Positions 31,640-40,552 of a stretch of 64,000 bases of DNA are shown here, piece by piece. Position 1 is the stretch's first letter, and each line of letters begins with the position of its first letter. This DNA comes from Pseudomonas khavaziana (lineage in GTDB: Bacteria; Pseudomonadota; Gammaproteobacteria; Pseudomonadales; Pseudomonadaceae). The stretch covers positions 186,001 through 250,000 of the forward strand of contig NZ_JAHSTT010000006.1 in NCBI RefSeq assembly GCF_019145205.1. Reading direction: 5' to 3'. Below the pieces are notes generated by a model. That model had not been told where the DNA came from, did no database searches, and was given only the letters and a program-made list of their open reading frames with translations. The position numbers and the translations under genes were made by a program.

Positions 31640-34600
31640 GTGAGTCATTTACTGGACCAATTGCGGTTTTTCAATCGCAAGCAAAACGAGTTTTCCGACG
31701 GTCATGGAGAGACCCGCAAAGAGTCTCGCGACTGGGAAAACGTCTACCGTTCCCGCTGGCAGTACGACAAGATCGTGCGCTCCACCCACGGGGTGAACTG
31801 CACCGGGTCCTGCTCGTGGAAAATCTACGTCAAGAACGGCTTGATCACCTGGGAAACCCAGCAGACCGACTACCCGCGCACCCGCAACGATCTGCCTAAC
31901 CATGAACCCCGTGGTTGCCCGCGTGGCGCCAGTTACAGCTGGTACATCTACAGCGCGAACCGGCTCAAGTACCCGAAAATCCGCAAGCCGTTGCTGAAGC
32001 TGTGGCGCGATGCGCGCCAGACCCTGGCGCCGGTCGAAGCCTGGGCGAGCATCGTCGAGGACAAGGCCAAGGCCGAGTCCTATAAAAGCAAGCGCGGCAT
32101 GGGTGGCTTCATTCGTTCCAACTGGGAAGAAGTCAACGAGATCATCGCGGCGGCCAACGTCTACACCATCAAGCAATATGGGCCCGATCGCATTGTCGGC
32201 TTCTCGCCGATCCCGGCCATGTCGATGGTCAGCTACGCCGCCGGCTCGCGTTACCTGTCGCTGATCGGCGGCGCATGCCTGAGCTTCTATGACTGGTACT
32301 GCGACTTGCCGCCGGCTTCGCCGATGGTCTGGGGCGAGCAGACCGACGTGCCGGAATCGGCCGACTGGTACAACTCCAACTACATCATTGCCTGGGGCTC
32401 CAACGTCCCTCAGACCCGGACCCCGGACGCGCACTTCTTTACCGAAGTGCGTTACAAGGGCACCAAGACGGTCGCCATTACCCCCGACTATTCGGAAGTC
32501 GCCAAGCTCACCGACCTGTGGCTGAACCCCAAACAAGGCACCGATGCGGCACTGGCGCAGGCGTTCAACCATGTCATCTTCAAAGAATTCCACCTCGACA
32601 AACCGAGCGCCTATTTCACCGAATACGCCAAGCGCTTCACAGATTTGCCGGTACTGGTGCTGCTCAAGCAAATGGTCGACAAGGCACCGGGTGCAGGCTA
32701 TCAGCCGGACCGTTTCCTGCGCGCCAGTGACCTGACCGACAACCTCGGCCAGGAAAACCACCCGGAATGGAAAACCATCGCCCTCGACGTCAACGGCGAA
32801 CTGGTGTCCCCTCAGGGGTCCATCGGTTATCGCTGGGGAGAGAAGGGCAAGTGGAACATTCTTGCCCGTGAAGGTGGCGAAGGTCGCGAGATCGATCTGA
32901 AACTGAGCCTGATGGGCGATGACGTCGCCGAAGTGGCGTTCCCGTATTTTGCCGGTGAGTCCCACGAACACTTCCAGCACGTCGCCGGCGATGCCGTGCA
33001 ATACCGCCGGGTGCCGGTGCATAACGTGGTGCTGGCCGATGGTAGCGTCGCTAAAGTGGCCACGGTCTTCGACCTGTCGGCGGCCAACCTGGCGATTGAT
33101 CGTGGCCTGGGCGGCGAAAACGTCGCCAAGGATTACGACGACGCCTCGGTGCCCGGCACCCCGGCCTGGCAGGAGAAAATCACCGGCGTGAGCCGCGAAA
33201 AAGCCATCCAGATCGCCCGTGAGTTTGCCGACAACGCCGACAAGACCAAGGGCCGCTCGATGATCATCGTCGGCGCGGCGATGAATCACTGGTACCACAT
33301 GGACATGAACTACCGCGGGCTGATCAACATGCTCATGCTCTGCGGGTGTGTCGGCCAGACCGGTGGCGGTTGGGCGCACTACGTCGGCCAGGAAAAACTG
33401 CGTCCACAATGCGGTTGGCTGCCCCTGGCGTTCGGCCTGGACTGGAACCGTCCACCGCGGCAAATGAACGGCACCAGCTTTTTCTACGCCCACAGCTCGC
33501 AATGGCGCCACGAGAAAATGAGCATGCACGACGTGCTCTCGCCGTTGGCCGATAAATCCCAATTTCCCGAACACGCCCTGGACTACAACATCCGCGCCGA
33601 ACGGGCCGGCTGGCTGCCCAGCGCGCCGCAACTCAATACCAACCCGCTGCACATCTGCCGCGATGCGGCCGCCGCCGGCATGGACCCGAAAGACTATGTG
33701 GTCAAGTCGTTGCAGGACGGTTCGCTGCGCTTTTCCTGCGAGCAGCCGGACAGCCCGGTGAACTTCCCGCGCAACATGTTTATCTGGCGTTCCAACCTGC
33801 TGGGCTCCTCGGGCAAGGGCCATGAGTACATGCTCAAGTACCTGCTCGGCACCAAGAACGGCGTGATGAACGAAGATATCGGCCAGGTCGGCGACTGCAA
33901 ACCCGAAGAAGCCGAATGGGTTGACGAGGGCGCCATCGGCAAGCTCGACCTGGTGACCACACTGGACTTTCGCATGTCCTCGACCTGCGTGTATTCCGAC
34001 ATCGTCTTGCCGACCGCGACCTGGTACGAAAAAGACGACATGAACACCTCGGACATGCACCCGTTCATCCACCCCTTGTCGGCCGCCATCGACCCCGCGT
34101 GGGAGTCGCGTTCCGACTGGGAAATCTACAAGGGCATTGCCAAGGCGTTTTCCAGCATGTCCGAAGGGCACCTGGGCGTCGAACAGGACCTGGTGACCCT
34201 GCCACTGATGCACGACAGTGTTGGCGAACTGGCTCAGCCGTTTGGCGGCACCGACTGGAAAAGTGACGGAGTGGCGCCAGTGCCAGGGAAAAACGCACCG
34301 AACCTGCATGTGGTCGAGCGTGATTATCCGAACATCTACAAGCAGTTCTCGTCCCTGGGGCCATTGCTGGAAAAACACGGCAACGGCGGCAAGGGCATCA
34401 ACTGGAACACCGAAGACGAAGTGAAATTTCTCGGTGAGCTGAACCACCACGAAGGCGATGCCGGCATCAGCCACGGTCGGCCGAAAATCGACACGGCCAT
34501 CGACGCTGCTGAGGTGATCCTGTCCCTGGCGCCGGAAACCAACGGCCAGGTTGCCGTGAAAGCCTGGGCCGCGCTGTCGGAATTCACCGGCATCGACCAC

Positions 34601-35413
34601 AGCCACCTGGCGCTGTCCAAGGCCCACGAGGCGATACGTTTCCGCGACATCCAGGCCCAGCCGCGCAAGATCATTTCCAGCCCGACCTGGTCGGGTCTCG
34701 AAGACGATCACGTCAGCTACAACGCCGGCTACACCAACGTGCACGAGGCGATCCCATGGCGCACCATCACCGGCCGCCAGCAGTTCTACCAGGATCACCC
34801 GTGGATGCAGGCGTTCGGCGAACAGCTGATGAGTTATCGCCCACCGGTCAATACCCGCACCATCGAAGGGGTGAAGGGCAAGCGCAGCAATGGCGAGATC
34901 GAGATCGTCCTGAACTGGATCACCCCGCACCAGAAATGGGGTATCCACAGTACCTACAGCGACAACCTGCTGATGCTGACCCTCAGCCGTGGCGGGCCGA
35001 TTGTCTGGCTCTCGGAGAATGATGCGAAAAGCGCCGGTATTGAAGACAACGACTGGATCGAATGTTTCAACGTCAACGGTGCGCTGACTGCCCGTGCGGT
35101 GGTCAGCCAGCGGGTCAAGGACGGCATGGTGATGATGTACCACGCCCAGGAACGAATCGTGAACGTACCCGGTTCCGAAACCACCAAGACCCGTGGCGGC
35201 CACCACAACTCGGTGACCCGCGTCGTGCTCAAGCCGACCCACATGATCGGTGGCTACGCCCAGCAAGCCTACGGTTTCAACTATTACGGCACCGTCGGCT
35301 GCAACCGCGATGAGTTTGTCGTGGTGCGCAAAATGTCCAAAGTCGACTGGCTCGATGGTTCGTCCGGTGATGACCTGCCGCGTCCGCTGCCGACCGATAT
35401 CGAGGAGAACTGA
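31640..35413 (+). CDS. narG: Membrane-bound nitrate reductase, catalytic alpha subunit
   Basis: 1257-residue Mo-bisMGD enzyme that reduces nitrate to nitrite at the cytoplasmic face. The [4Fe-4S] ligands are His50, Cys54, Cys58 (STHGVNCTGSC) and Cys93 (EPRGCPRG). Asp222 in FYDWYCDLPP is the molybdenum ligand. I chose GTG 31640 with GAGAGG about eight bases upstream; three more codons are open. NarH follows after one base. No Tat signal longer than the usual vestige is present. Confidence 0.97.
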   Translation: MSHLLDQLRFFNRKQNEFSDGHGETRKESRDWENVYRSRWQYDKIVRSTHGVNCTGSCSWKIYVKNGLITWETQQTDYPRTRNDLPNHEPRGCPRGASYSWYIYSANRLKYPKIRKPLLKLWRDARQTLAPVEAWASIVEDKAKAESYKSKRGMGGFIRSNWEEVNEIIAAANVYTIKQYGPDRIVGFSPIPAMSMVSYAAGSRYLSLIGGACLSFYDWYCDLPPASPMVWGEQTDVPESADWYNSNYIIAWGSNVPQTRTPDAHFFTEVRYKGTKTVAITPDYSEVAKLTDLWLNPKQGTDAALAQAFNHVIFKEFHLDKPSAYFTEYAKRFTDLPVLVLLKQMVDKAPGAGYQPDRFLRASDLTDNLGQENHPEWKTIALDVNGELVSPQGSIGYRWGEKGKWNILAREGGEGREIDLKLSLMGDDVAEVAFPYFAGESHEHFQHVAGDAVQYRRVPVHNVVLADGSVAKVATVFDLSAANLAIDRGLGGENVAKDYDDASVPGTPAWQEKITGVSREKAIQIAREFADNADKTKGRSMIIVGAAMNHWYHMDMNYRGLINMLMLCGCVGQTGGGWAHYVGQEKLRPQCGWLPLAFGLDWNRPPRQMNGTSFFYAHSSQWRHEKMSMHDVLSPLADKSQFPEHALDYNIRAERAGWLPSAPQLNTNPLHICRDAAAAGMDPKDYVVKSLQDGSLRFSCEQPDSPVNFPRNMFIWRSNLLGSSGKGHEYMLKYLLGTKNGVMNEDIGQVGDCKPEEAEWVDEGAIGKLDLVTTLDFRMSSTCVYSDIVLPTATWYEKDDMNTSDMHPFIHPLSAAIDPAWESRSDWEIYKGIAKAFSSMSEGHLGVEQDLVTLPLMHDSVGELAQPFGGTDWKSDGVAPVPGKNAPNLHVVERDYPNIYKQFSSLGPLLEKHGNGGKGINWNTEDEVKFLGELNHHEGDAGISHGRPKIDTAIDAAEVILSLAPETNGQVAVKAWAALSEFTGIDHSHLALSKAHEAIRFRDIQAQPRKIISSPTWSGLEDDHVSYNAGYTNVHEAIPWRTITGRQQFYQDHPWMQAFGEQLMSYRPPVNTRTIEGVKGKRSNGEIEIVLNWITPHQKWGIHSTYSDNLLMLTLSRGGPIVWLSENDAKSAGIEDNDWIECFNVNGALTARAVVSQRVKDGMVMMYHAQERIVNVPGSETTKTRGGHHNSVTRVVLKPTHMIGGYAQQAYGFNYYGTVGCNRDEFVVVRKMSKVDWLDGSSGDDLPRPLPTDIEEN

Positions 35414-35414
35414 G

Positions 35415-36953
35415 ATGAAGATTCGCTCACAAATCGGCATGGTTCTGAACCTGGACAAATGCATCGGTTGCCACACGTGTTCGATCACCTGCAAAAACGT
35501 CTGGACCAGCCGCGAAGGCATGGAATACGCCTGGTTCAACAACGTTGAATCGAAACCGGGCATCGGCTATCCGAAGGAATGGGAAAACCAGGACAAGTGG
35601 AAGGGCGGCTGGATTCGCAACGCCAACGGCACGATCAACCCACGCATCGGCGGTAAATTTCGCGTATTGGCGAACATTTTCGCCAACCCGGACCTGCCGA
35701 GCCTCGACGACTACTACGAGCCGTTCGACTTCGACTACCAGCACCTGCACACCGCTCCGCTGGGCGAGCACCAGCCCACCGCGCGCCCGCGTTCGCTGAT
35801 CTCCGGCAAACGCATGGAAAAAATCGAATGGGGCCCGAACTGGGAAGAAATCCTCGGTACCGAATTCGCCAAGCGTCGCAAGGACAAGAACTTTGACAAG
35901 ATCCAGGCGGACATCTACGGCGAGTACGAAAACACCTTCATGATGTATCTGCCGCGCCTGTGCGAGCACTGCCTCAACCCAACCTGCGCGGCGTCGTGCC
36001 CCAGCGGGGCGATCTACAAGCGCGAAGAGGACGGTATCGTCCTGATCGACCAGGAAAAATGCCGTGGCTGGCGGATGTGCATCAGCGGCTGCCCGTACAA
36101 GAAGATCTACTTCAACTGGAAAAGCGGCAAATCCGAGAAATGCATCTTCTGCTACCCGCGTATCGAAGCCGGGATGCCGACGGTTTGCGCCGAAACCTGT
36201 GTCGGCCGTATCCGCTACCTCGGGGTGCTGCTGTATGACGCCGACCGTATCAGCGAAGTCGCCAGCACCGCCAACGAGCAGGACCTGTACGAAAAACAAC
36301 TGGAGATCTTCCTCGATCCGAACGATCCGGCGGTGATCCGCCAGGCCTTGGCCGATGGTGTTCCGCAGTCGGTGATCGACTCGGCGCAACGCTCGCCGGT
36401 CTACAAGATGGCGGTGGACTGGAAGCTTGCGCTGCCGCTGCACCCGGAATACCGCACCTTGCCGATGGTTTGGTATGTGCCGCCGCTCTCGCCGATCCAG
36501 AACGCCGCCACCGCCGGCACCGTGGGCATGAACGGGGTGATCCCGGATGTGGACAGCCTGCGCATTCCACTCAAGTACCTGGCCAACCTGCTGACGGCGG
36601 GCGATGAAAAACCGGTCAAGCGTGCGCTCAAACGCTTGCTGGCGATGCGCGCCTACAAGCGTTCCGAGCAAGTCGATGGCGTGCAGGACTTGCAAGTGCT
36701 GGCGGATGTCGGCTTGAGCGTGGCCCAGGTCGAAGAGATGTATCGCTACCTTGCGATTGCCAACTATGAAGACCGCTTCGTGGTACCGAGTGCGCACCGC
36801 GAAGACGCCATGAGCGACGCCTTCGCCGAACGCTCCGGTTGCGGCTTCAGTTTCGGCAGCGGTTGCAGCGGCAGTTCCGACACCAACCTGTTTGGGGCGA
36901 AGAAAGCCAACCGCCGCGACATCCTCAAAACCGTGCAGGTGTGGGAGCAATGA
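35415..36953 (+). CDS. narH: Nitrate reductase iron-sulfur beta subunit
   Basis: 512-residue electron-transfer subunit, the same length as the E. coli protein. Four cysteine groups for one [3Fe-4S] and three [4Fe-4S] clusters are visible: CIGCHTCSITC near the N-terminus, CEHCLNPTCAASCPSG, CRGWRMCISGC (the Trp marks the 3Fe cluster) and CIFCYPRIEAGMPTVCAETC. It sits between narG and narJ with a 1-bp gap and a 4-bp overlap. The longer open frame upstream of the ATG lies in narG and is shadow. Confidence 0.97.
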   Translation: MKIRSQIGMVLNLDKCIGCHTCSITCKNVWTSREGMEYAWFNNVESKPGIGYPKEWENQDKWKGGWIRNANGTINPRIGGKFRVLANIFANPDLPSLDDYYEPFDFDYQHLHTAPLGEHQPTARPRSLISGKRMEKIEWGPNWEEILGTEFAKRRKDKNFDKIQADIYGEYENTFMMYLPRLCEHCLNPTCAASCPSGAIYKREEDGIVLIDQEKCRGWRMCISGCPYKKIYFNWKSGKSEKCIFCYPRIEAGMPTVCAETCVGRIRYLGVLLYDADRISEVASTANEQDLYEKQLEIFLDPNDPAVIRQALADGVPQSVIDSAQRSPVYKMAVDWKLALPLHPEYRTLPMVWYVPPLSPIQNAATAGTVGMNGVIPDVDSLRIPLKYLANLLTAGDEKPVKRALKRLLAMRAYKRSEQVDGVQDLQVLADVGLSVAQVEEMYRYLAIANYEDRFVVPSAHREDAMSDAFAERSGCGFSFGSGCSGSSDTNLFGAKKANRRDILKTVQVWEQ

Positions 36954-37711
36954 GCATGCAAATTCTCAAAGTGATTTCGCTGCTGCTCGACTACCCGACC
37001 GAGGCACTGACTGGCGGTCGCGACGAACTGGAACAAGCGATTGCCCAGTCCCGGGAAATCAGCCCGACGCAACGCGGCGCATTGTTCGAGTTGCTGGAAC
37101 TGATCTGCGCCAATGACCTGATGGACGGGCAGGAGCACTACGGTGCGCTGTTCGGCCGCGGGCGCTCGCTGTCGCTGCTGTTGTTTGAGCACGTGCACGG
37201 TGAGTCCCGTGACCGTGGCCAGGCGATGGTCGACATGATGGCCCAGTACGAAGCCGCCGGTTTTGCCATTGGCGTCAAGGAGCTGCCGGACTTTATCCCG
37301 CTGTACCTGGAGTTCCTTTCGACCCGCGAAGACATTGAGGCCCGCGAAGGCCTGGCGGATGTGGCGCATTTGCTGGCCTTGCTGGCGGCGCGCCTGGAGG
37401 AGCGTGAAAGCGCTTACGCCAGTTGCTTCCGGGCGTTGCTGCAGATCGCCGGGGCCGAGCCCCATCAAGCGGTGGCTGACCTGCGCGAACAGGTCGCCGC
37501 AGAACCGCGCGATGACTCCCTCGAAGCCCTCGACAAGATCTGGGAAGAAGAGGCCGTGGACTTTCTGCAAGCCGAACAGCAGGACCGTTGCAGTTCGCTG
37601 CCAAGCGCGCCGGGCAAGGCCCGGGAAGAAAGCGCGGTGCCGCTGCACTGGGTCGATTTTCAGCATGAAGGGCTGGCCGCTGTGCCAGCCAAGGAGGTGG
37701 GTAATGTCTAA
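36950..37711 (+). CDS. narJ: Nitrate reductase assembly chaperone
   Basis: About 253-residue TorD-family chaperone that holds NarG until its cofactor and FeS centre are in place. The helical signature LLDYPTEAL, YVSGSLSLLLFEHVHGES-type segment (here SLSLLLFEHVHGESRDRGQA) and LPDFIPLYLEFLS are seen. Start is ATG 36950, overlapping the narH stop as ATGA; ATG 36956 is equally possible. It overlaps narI by 8 bp. Confidence 0.94.
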   Translation: MSMQILKVISLLLDYPTEALTGGRDELEQAIAQSREISPTQRGALFELLELICANDLMDGQEHYGALFGRGRSLSLLLFEHVHGESRDRGQAMVDMMAQYEAAGFAIGVKELPDFIPLYLEFLSTREDIEAREGLADVAHLLALLAARLEERESAYASCFRALLQIAGAEPHQAVADLREQVAAEPRDDSLEALDKIWEEEAVDFLQAEQQDRCSSLPSAPGKAREESAVPLHWVDFQHEGLAAVPAKEVGNV

Positions 37712-38384
37712 ATGGAATCTTTTGCTGTTCGGGGTTTACCCTTATGTGGCCCTGGCGATTTGCCTGCTAGGCAGTTGGGCACGCTTCGATCTGTCGCAGT
37801 ACACGTGGAAGGCCGGCTCCAGCCAGATGCTCAACCAGCGTGGCATGCGCGTGGCGAGTAATTTTTTCCATATCGGCGTGTTGTTCGTGCTGGCCGGGCA
37901 CTTCGTCGGCCTGCTGACGCCGGCATCGGTCTACCACCATGTGATCAGCACGCAGAACAAGCAGTTACTGGCGATGGTTTCCGGTGGGGTCTTCGGCCTG
38001 TTATGCCTGGTGGGGTTGCTGATGCTGATCAAGCGGCGGCTGACCGACCCACGGGTTCGCGCCACTTCCAGCCCGTCGGACATCTTGGTCCTGCTGGTGC
38101 TGCTCGCGCAATTGCTGCTCGGCCTGCTGACGATTGTCGCGTCCACCGAGCACATGGACGGCTCGGTGATGGTGATGCTCGCCGATTGGGCGCAGAACAC
38201 TGTGCTGCTGCGGCCAATGGAAGCGGCGGCGTCTATCGCGCCCGTCGGGCTGACCTACAAGCTGCATGTGTTTCTCGGCTTGACCTTGTTCGTGCTGTTT
38301 CCCTTCACCCGTCTCGTACACATGATCAGCGCACCGGTCTGGTACTTGGGGCGTCGCTATCAAATCGTTCGGCAGAAATTCTGA
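37704..38384 (+). CDS. narI: Nitrate reductase cytochrome b gamma subunit
   Basis: 226-residue membrane protein with five helices that oxidises quinol and anchors NarGH. Heme-ligand histidines lie in FFHIGVLFVLAGHFVGLL and in YKLHVFLGLTLF with LVHMISAPVWYLGRRYQIVR near the C-terminus. AAGGAGG precedes the ATG by six bases, within narJ. A parvulin gene follows 10 bp downstream. Confidence 0.96.
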   Translation: MSKWNLLLFGVYPYVALAICLLGSWARFDLSQYTWKAGSSQMLNQRGMRVASNFFHIGVLFVLAGHFVGLLTPASVYHHVISTQNKQLLAMVSGGVFGLLCLVGLLMLIKRRLTDPRVRATSSPSDILVLLVLLAQLLLGLLTIVASTEHMDGSVMVMLADWAQNTVLLRPMEAAASIAPVGLTYKLHVFLGLTLFVLFPFTRLVHMISAPVWYLGRRYQIVRQKF

Positions 38385-38394
38385 GGAGACAATC

Positions 38395-39354
38395 ATGTCA
38401 GGTGGATGTGGATGTGGCGGCGGTAACGGGGGCAGCGGTGGCTGCGGTTCTTCAAAAAAACTCGAGGCCGATGTGGTGGATATCGCGCCGACCGGTGTGG
38501 TGCAGGTTGACGAGCTGCCGGTTGCGCCAGCGGCCGATGACGCCCCGGCGCAGTTGATCGCCAGCAGCGAGCAGGAGTGGCCGATCATCAGCGTCAATGA
38601 GGTGTCGATCACCCCACAGGCGCTGGCCCAGGAGTTGCAATATCACCCGGCGCCCACCCGCGAGGAGGCGGTCTATCAGGCCGCTCGAGCGCTGGTGATC
38701 CGCGAGTTGTTGCAGCAACGCATTGCCGAACTCGGTGTGTCGCTGCAGATCGGCGCCGGTGAGAACGAAGAAGAAGCAGCCACGCGCTTGTTGCTTGAGC
38801 GTGAGGTGCAGGTGCCGCAGTGCGACGAAGAAACCAGCCTGCGTTATTACGCAAACAACCGCGGGCGCTTTCACAGCGCGCCGTTGCTGGCCGTGCGGCA
38901 CATCCTGCTTGAATGTGCGCCGGACGATGCCGAGGCCCGTGCACTTGCGCATGCCCAGGCCGAAATCCTGCTGCAACGGCTGGCGGACCTCCCCGGCAGT
39001 TTTGCCGAGTTGGCGGTGAAGTATTCGGCCTGCCCGTCGAAGGCTCAGGGTGGTTCCTTGGGGCAGATCAGCAAGGGCCAGACCGTGCCCGAACTGGAAC
39101 GCCAGCTGTTCACCCTGGCACCGGGGCTGGCCAGTAAACCTTTGGAAAGCCGTTACGGCTGGCACGTGGTCAGTGTCGATCAGCGGATCGAAGGCATGCC
39201 GTTGCCCTATGAAGTGGTGTCGACGGCGATCCGCACGCAGTTGCAGCAAGGCGTCTGGCAAAAAGCCCTGGTGCAATACCTGCAAACCCTGATCGGCGCG
39301 GCGGATATTCGCGGCATCCATTTGCAGGGTGCCGACTCGCCACTGGTGCAGTGA
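38395..39354 (+). CDS. PpiC-type peptidyl-prolyl isomerase with Gly/Cys-rich N-terminus
   Basis: 319-residue protein. Residues 1-20 are a Gly/Cys-rich segment (CGCGGG...GGCG, three cysteines); residues about 60-150 are a SurA/NifM-like helical part and 160-260 a parvulin domain (LLAVRHILLECAPDDAEARAL, FAELAVKYSACPSKAQGGSLG). Homologs lie in the same place of the Pseudomonas nar operon (a PpiC-type protein in P. aeruginosa). No signal peptide is seen, so it may act in the cytoplasm on NarGH folding; that is inference. Metal binding by the N-terminal tail is possible. Confidence 0.88.
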   Translation: MSGGCGCGGGNGGSGGCGSSKKLEADVVDIAPTGVVQVDELPVAPAADDAPAQLIASSEQEWPIISVNEVSITPQALAQELQYHPAPTREEAVYQAARALVIRELLQQRIAELGVSLQIGAGENEEEAATRLLLEREVQVPQCDEETSLRYYANNRGRFHSAPLLAVRHILLECAPDDAEARALAHAQAEILLQRLADLPGSFAELAVKYSACPSKAQGGSLGQISKGQTVPELERQLFTLAPGLASKPLESRYGWHVVSVDQRIEGMPLPYEVVSTAIRTQLQQGVWQKALVQYLQTLIGAADIRGIHLQGADSPLVQ

Positions 39355-39378
39355 GCCTTGGGGGCAAAGGGAGAAGTG

Positions 39379-40371
39379 ATGAACGCGGTCATGCAGGATG
39401 GTTTTGGACGACAGATTGACTATCTGCGGATGTCGGTGACGGACCGCTGTGATTTTCGCTGTGTGTATTGCATGGCGAAAAACATGACGTTCCTGCCGCG
39501 TCAGCAGGTCTTGACGCTGGAGGAGTTGCAGCGCCTGGCGACGCTGTTCGTCGGCCTCGGTGTACGCAAGATTCGCCTGACCGGCGGTGAGCCGCTGATC
39601 CGTCCCGGCATTGTCGATTTATGCCGCAATATCGCCGCGTTACCGGGTTTGCGGGAACTGGTGATGACCAGTAACGGCTCGCAACTGGGCCGTTTGGCCC
39701 GGCCGTTGGCGGAGGCGGGCGTCAAGCGCATGAACATCAGCCTCGATAGCCTGGACGCGCAGAAATTCCGCGCGATCACCCGCAACGGCGATCTCGACCA
39801 AGTGCTGGACGGCATTGAAGCGGCGCGCAGCGCGGGGTTTGAGCGGGTCAAGCTCAACTGCGTGGTGATGAAGGGGCGCAACTTCGATGAAGTGCTGGGG
39901 CTGGTGCAGTACGCCATCCGGCAACGCATCGACATCAGTTTCATCGAAGAAATGCCCTTGGGCGACGTAGGGCGCTCACGGGGCGAAGCGTTTTGCTCCA
40001 GCGATGAGGTGCGAACGCTGATCGCCAGCCGGCATCGGTTGCTCGACAGCGCCGAAAACAGTGGGGGGCCGGCGCGTTACGTGCGCCTGGAACGCCATCC
40101 CGATACCCGCATCGGCTTCATCTCACCCAACAGTCACAACTTTTGTGGCAGTTGCAACCGGGTACGGATGACCGTTGAGGGGACGCTGTTGCTGTGCCTG
40201 GGGCAGGACGACGCGCTGGATTTGCGTGGCTTGCTGCGCCGCTATCTGCTGGACGATCAACCGCTGATCGACGCCGTGCACAAAGCCCTGCACGCCAAGC
40301 CATTGCGGCACGACTTCAACCCTGGCGGCGAGGTGCAGGTAGTGCGCTTCATGAACATGAGTGGCGGCTGA
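39379..40371 (+). CDS. moaA: GTP 3',8-cyclase
   Basis: 330-residue radical SAM enzyme, first step of molybdenum cofactor synthesis. The SAM cluster cysteines are in CDFRCVYC (Cys24, Cys28, Cys31). A second cluster has NFCGSCNRVR followed by LLLCLG. The chain ends in MSGG, the Gly-Gly tail needed for catalysis. ATG 39379 follows GGGAGAAG; a TTG seven codons upstream is less likely. It is the last gene of the nar operon, as in P. aeruginosa (moaA1). Confidence 0.94.
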   Translation: MNAVMQDGFGRQIDYLRMSVTDRCDFRCVYCMAKNMTFLPRQQVLTLEELQRLATLFVGLGVRKIRLTGGEPLIRPGIVDLCRNIAALPGLRELVMTSNGSQLGRLARPLAEAGVKRMNISLDSLDAQKFRAITRNGDLDQVLDGIEAARSAGFERVKLNCVVMKGRNFDEVLGLVQYAIRQRIDISFIEEMPLGDVGRSRGEAFCSSDEVRTLIASRHRLLDSAENSGGPARYVRLERHPDTRIGFISPNSHNFCGSCNRVRMTVEGTLLLCLGQDDALDLRGLLRRYLLDDQPLIDAVHKALHAKPLRHDFNPGGEVQVVRFMNMSGG

Positions 40372-40452
40372 ACGGGATACGCCGAGTCACCGTGAACCCT
40401 CGTTGGCCATGTATTCGTCACCGGTCCTGGGGGCGGTTTTTGCCTCACAATC

Positions 40453-40466
40453 TTGATATTGATCAA
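40453..40466 (+). promoter_or_regulatory. ANR/DNR box and promoter of nrdD
   Basis: TTGATATTGATCAA is a perfect FNR-type site. TAGTCT at 40489-40494 is a -10, giving a start near 40501, 41-42 bp from the box centre and about 52 bases before nrdD. Nothing else is seen in the 181 bp after moaA. Confidence 0.92.
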
Positions 40467-40552
40467 TTGCAAAACCGCCTATTGCCCGTAGTCTTCACTG
40501 CATATTGTGTTTTTTGTTTATTAAATACCTATATGTAGTGTTTGGAGGCTTA

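Noticed and set aside
31649..35563. Very long open frame (1304 codons) on the minus strand opposite narG
   Set aside because: It is the mirror of a high-GC coding gene; narG on the plus strand has all catalytic motifs, and the reverse product shows no family features.
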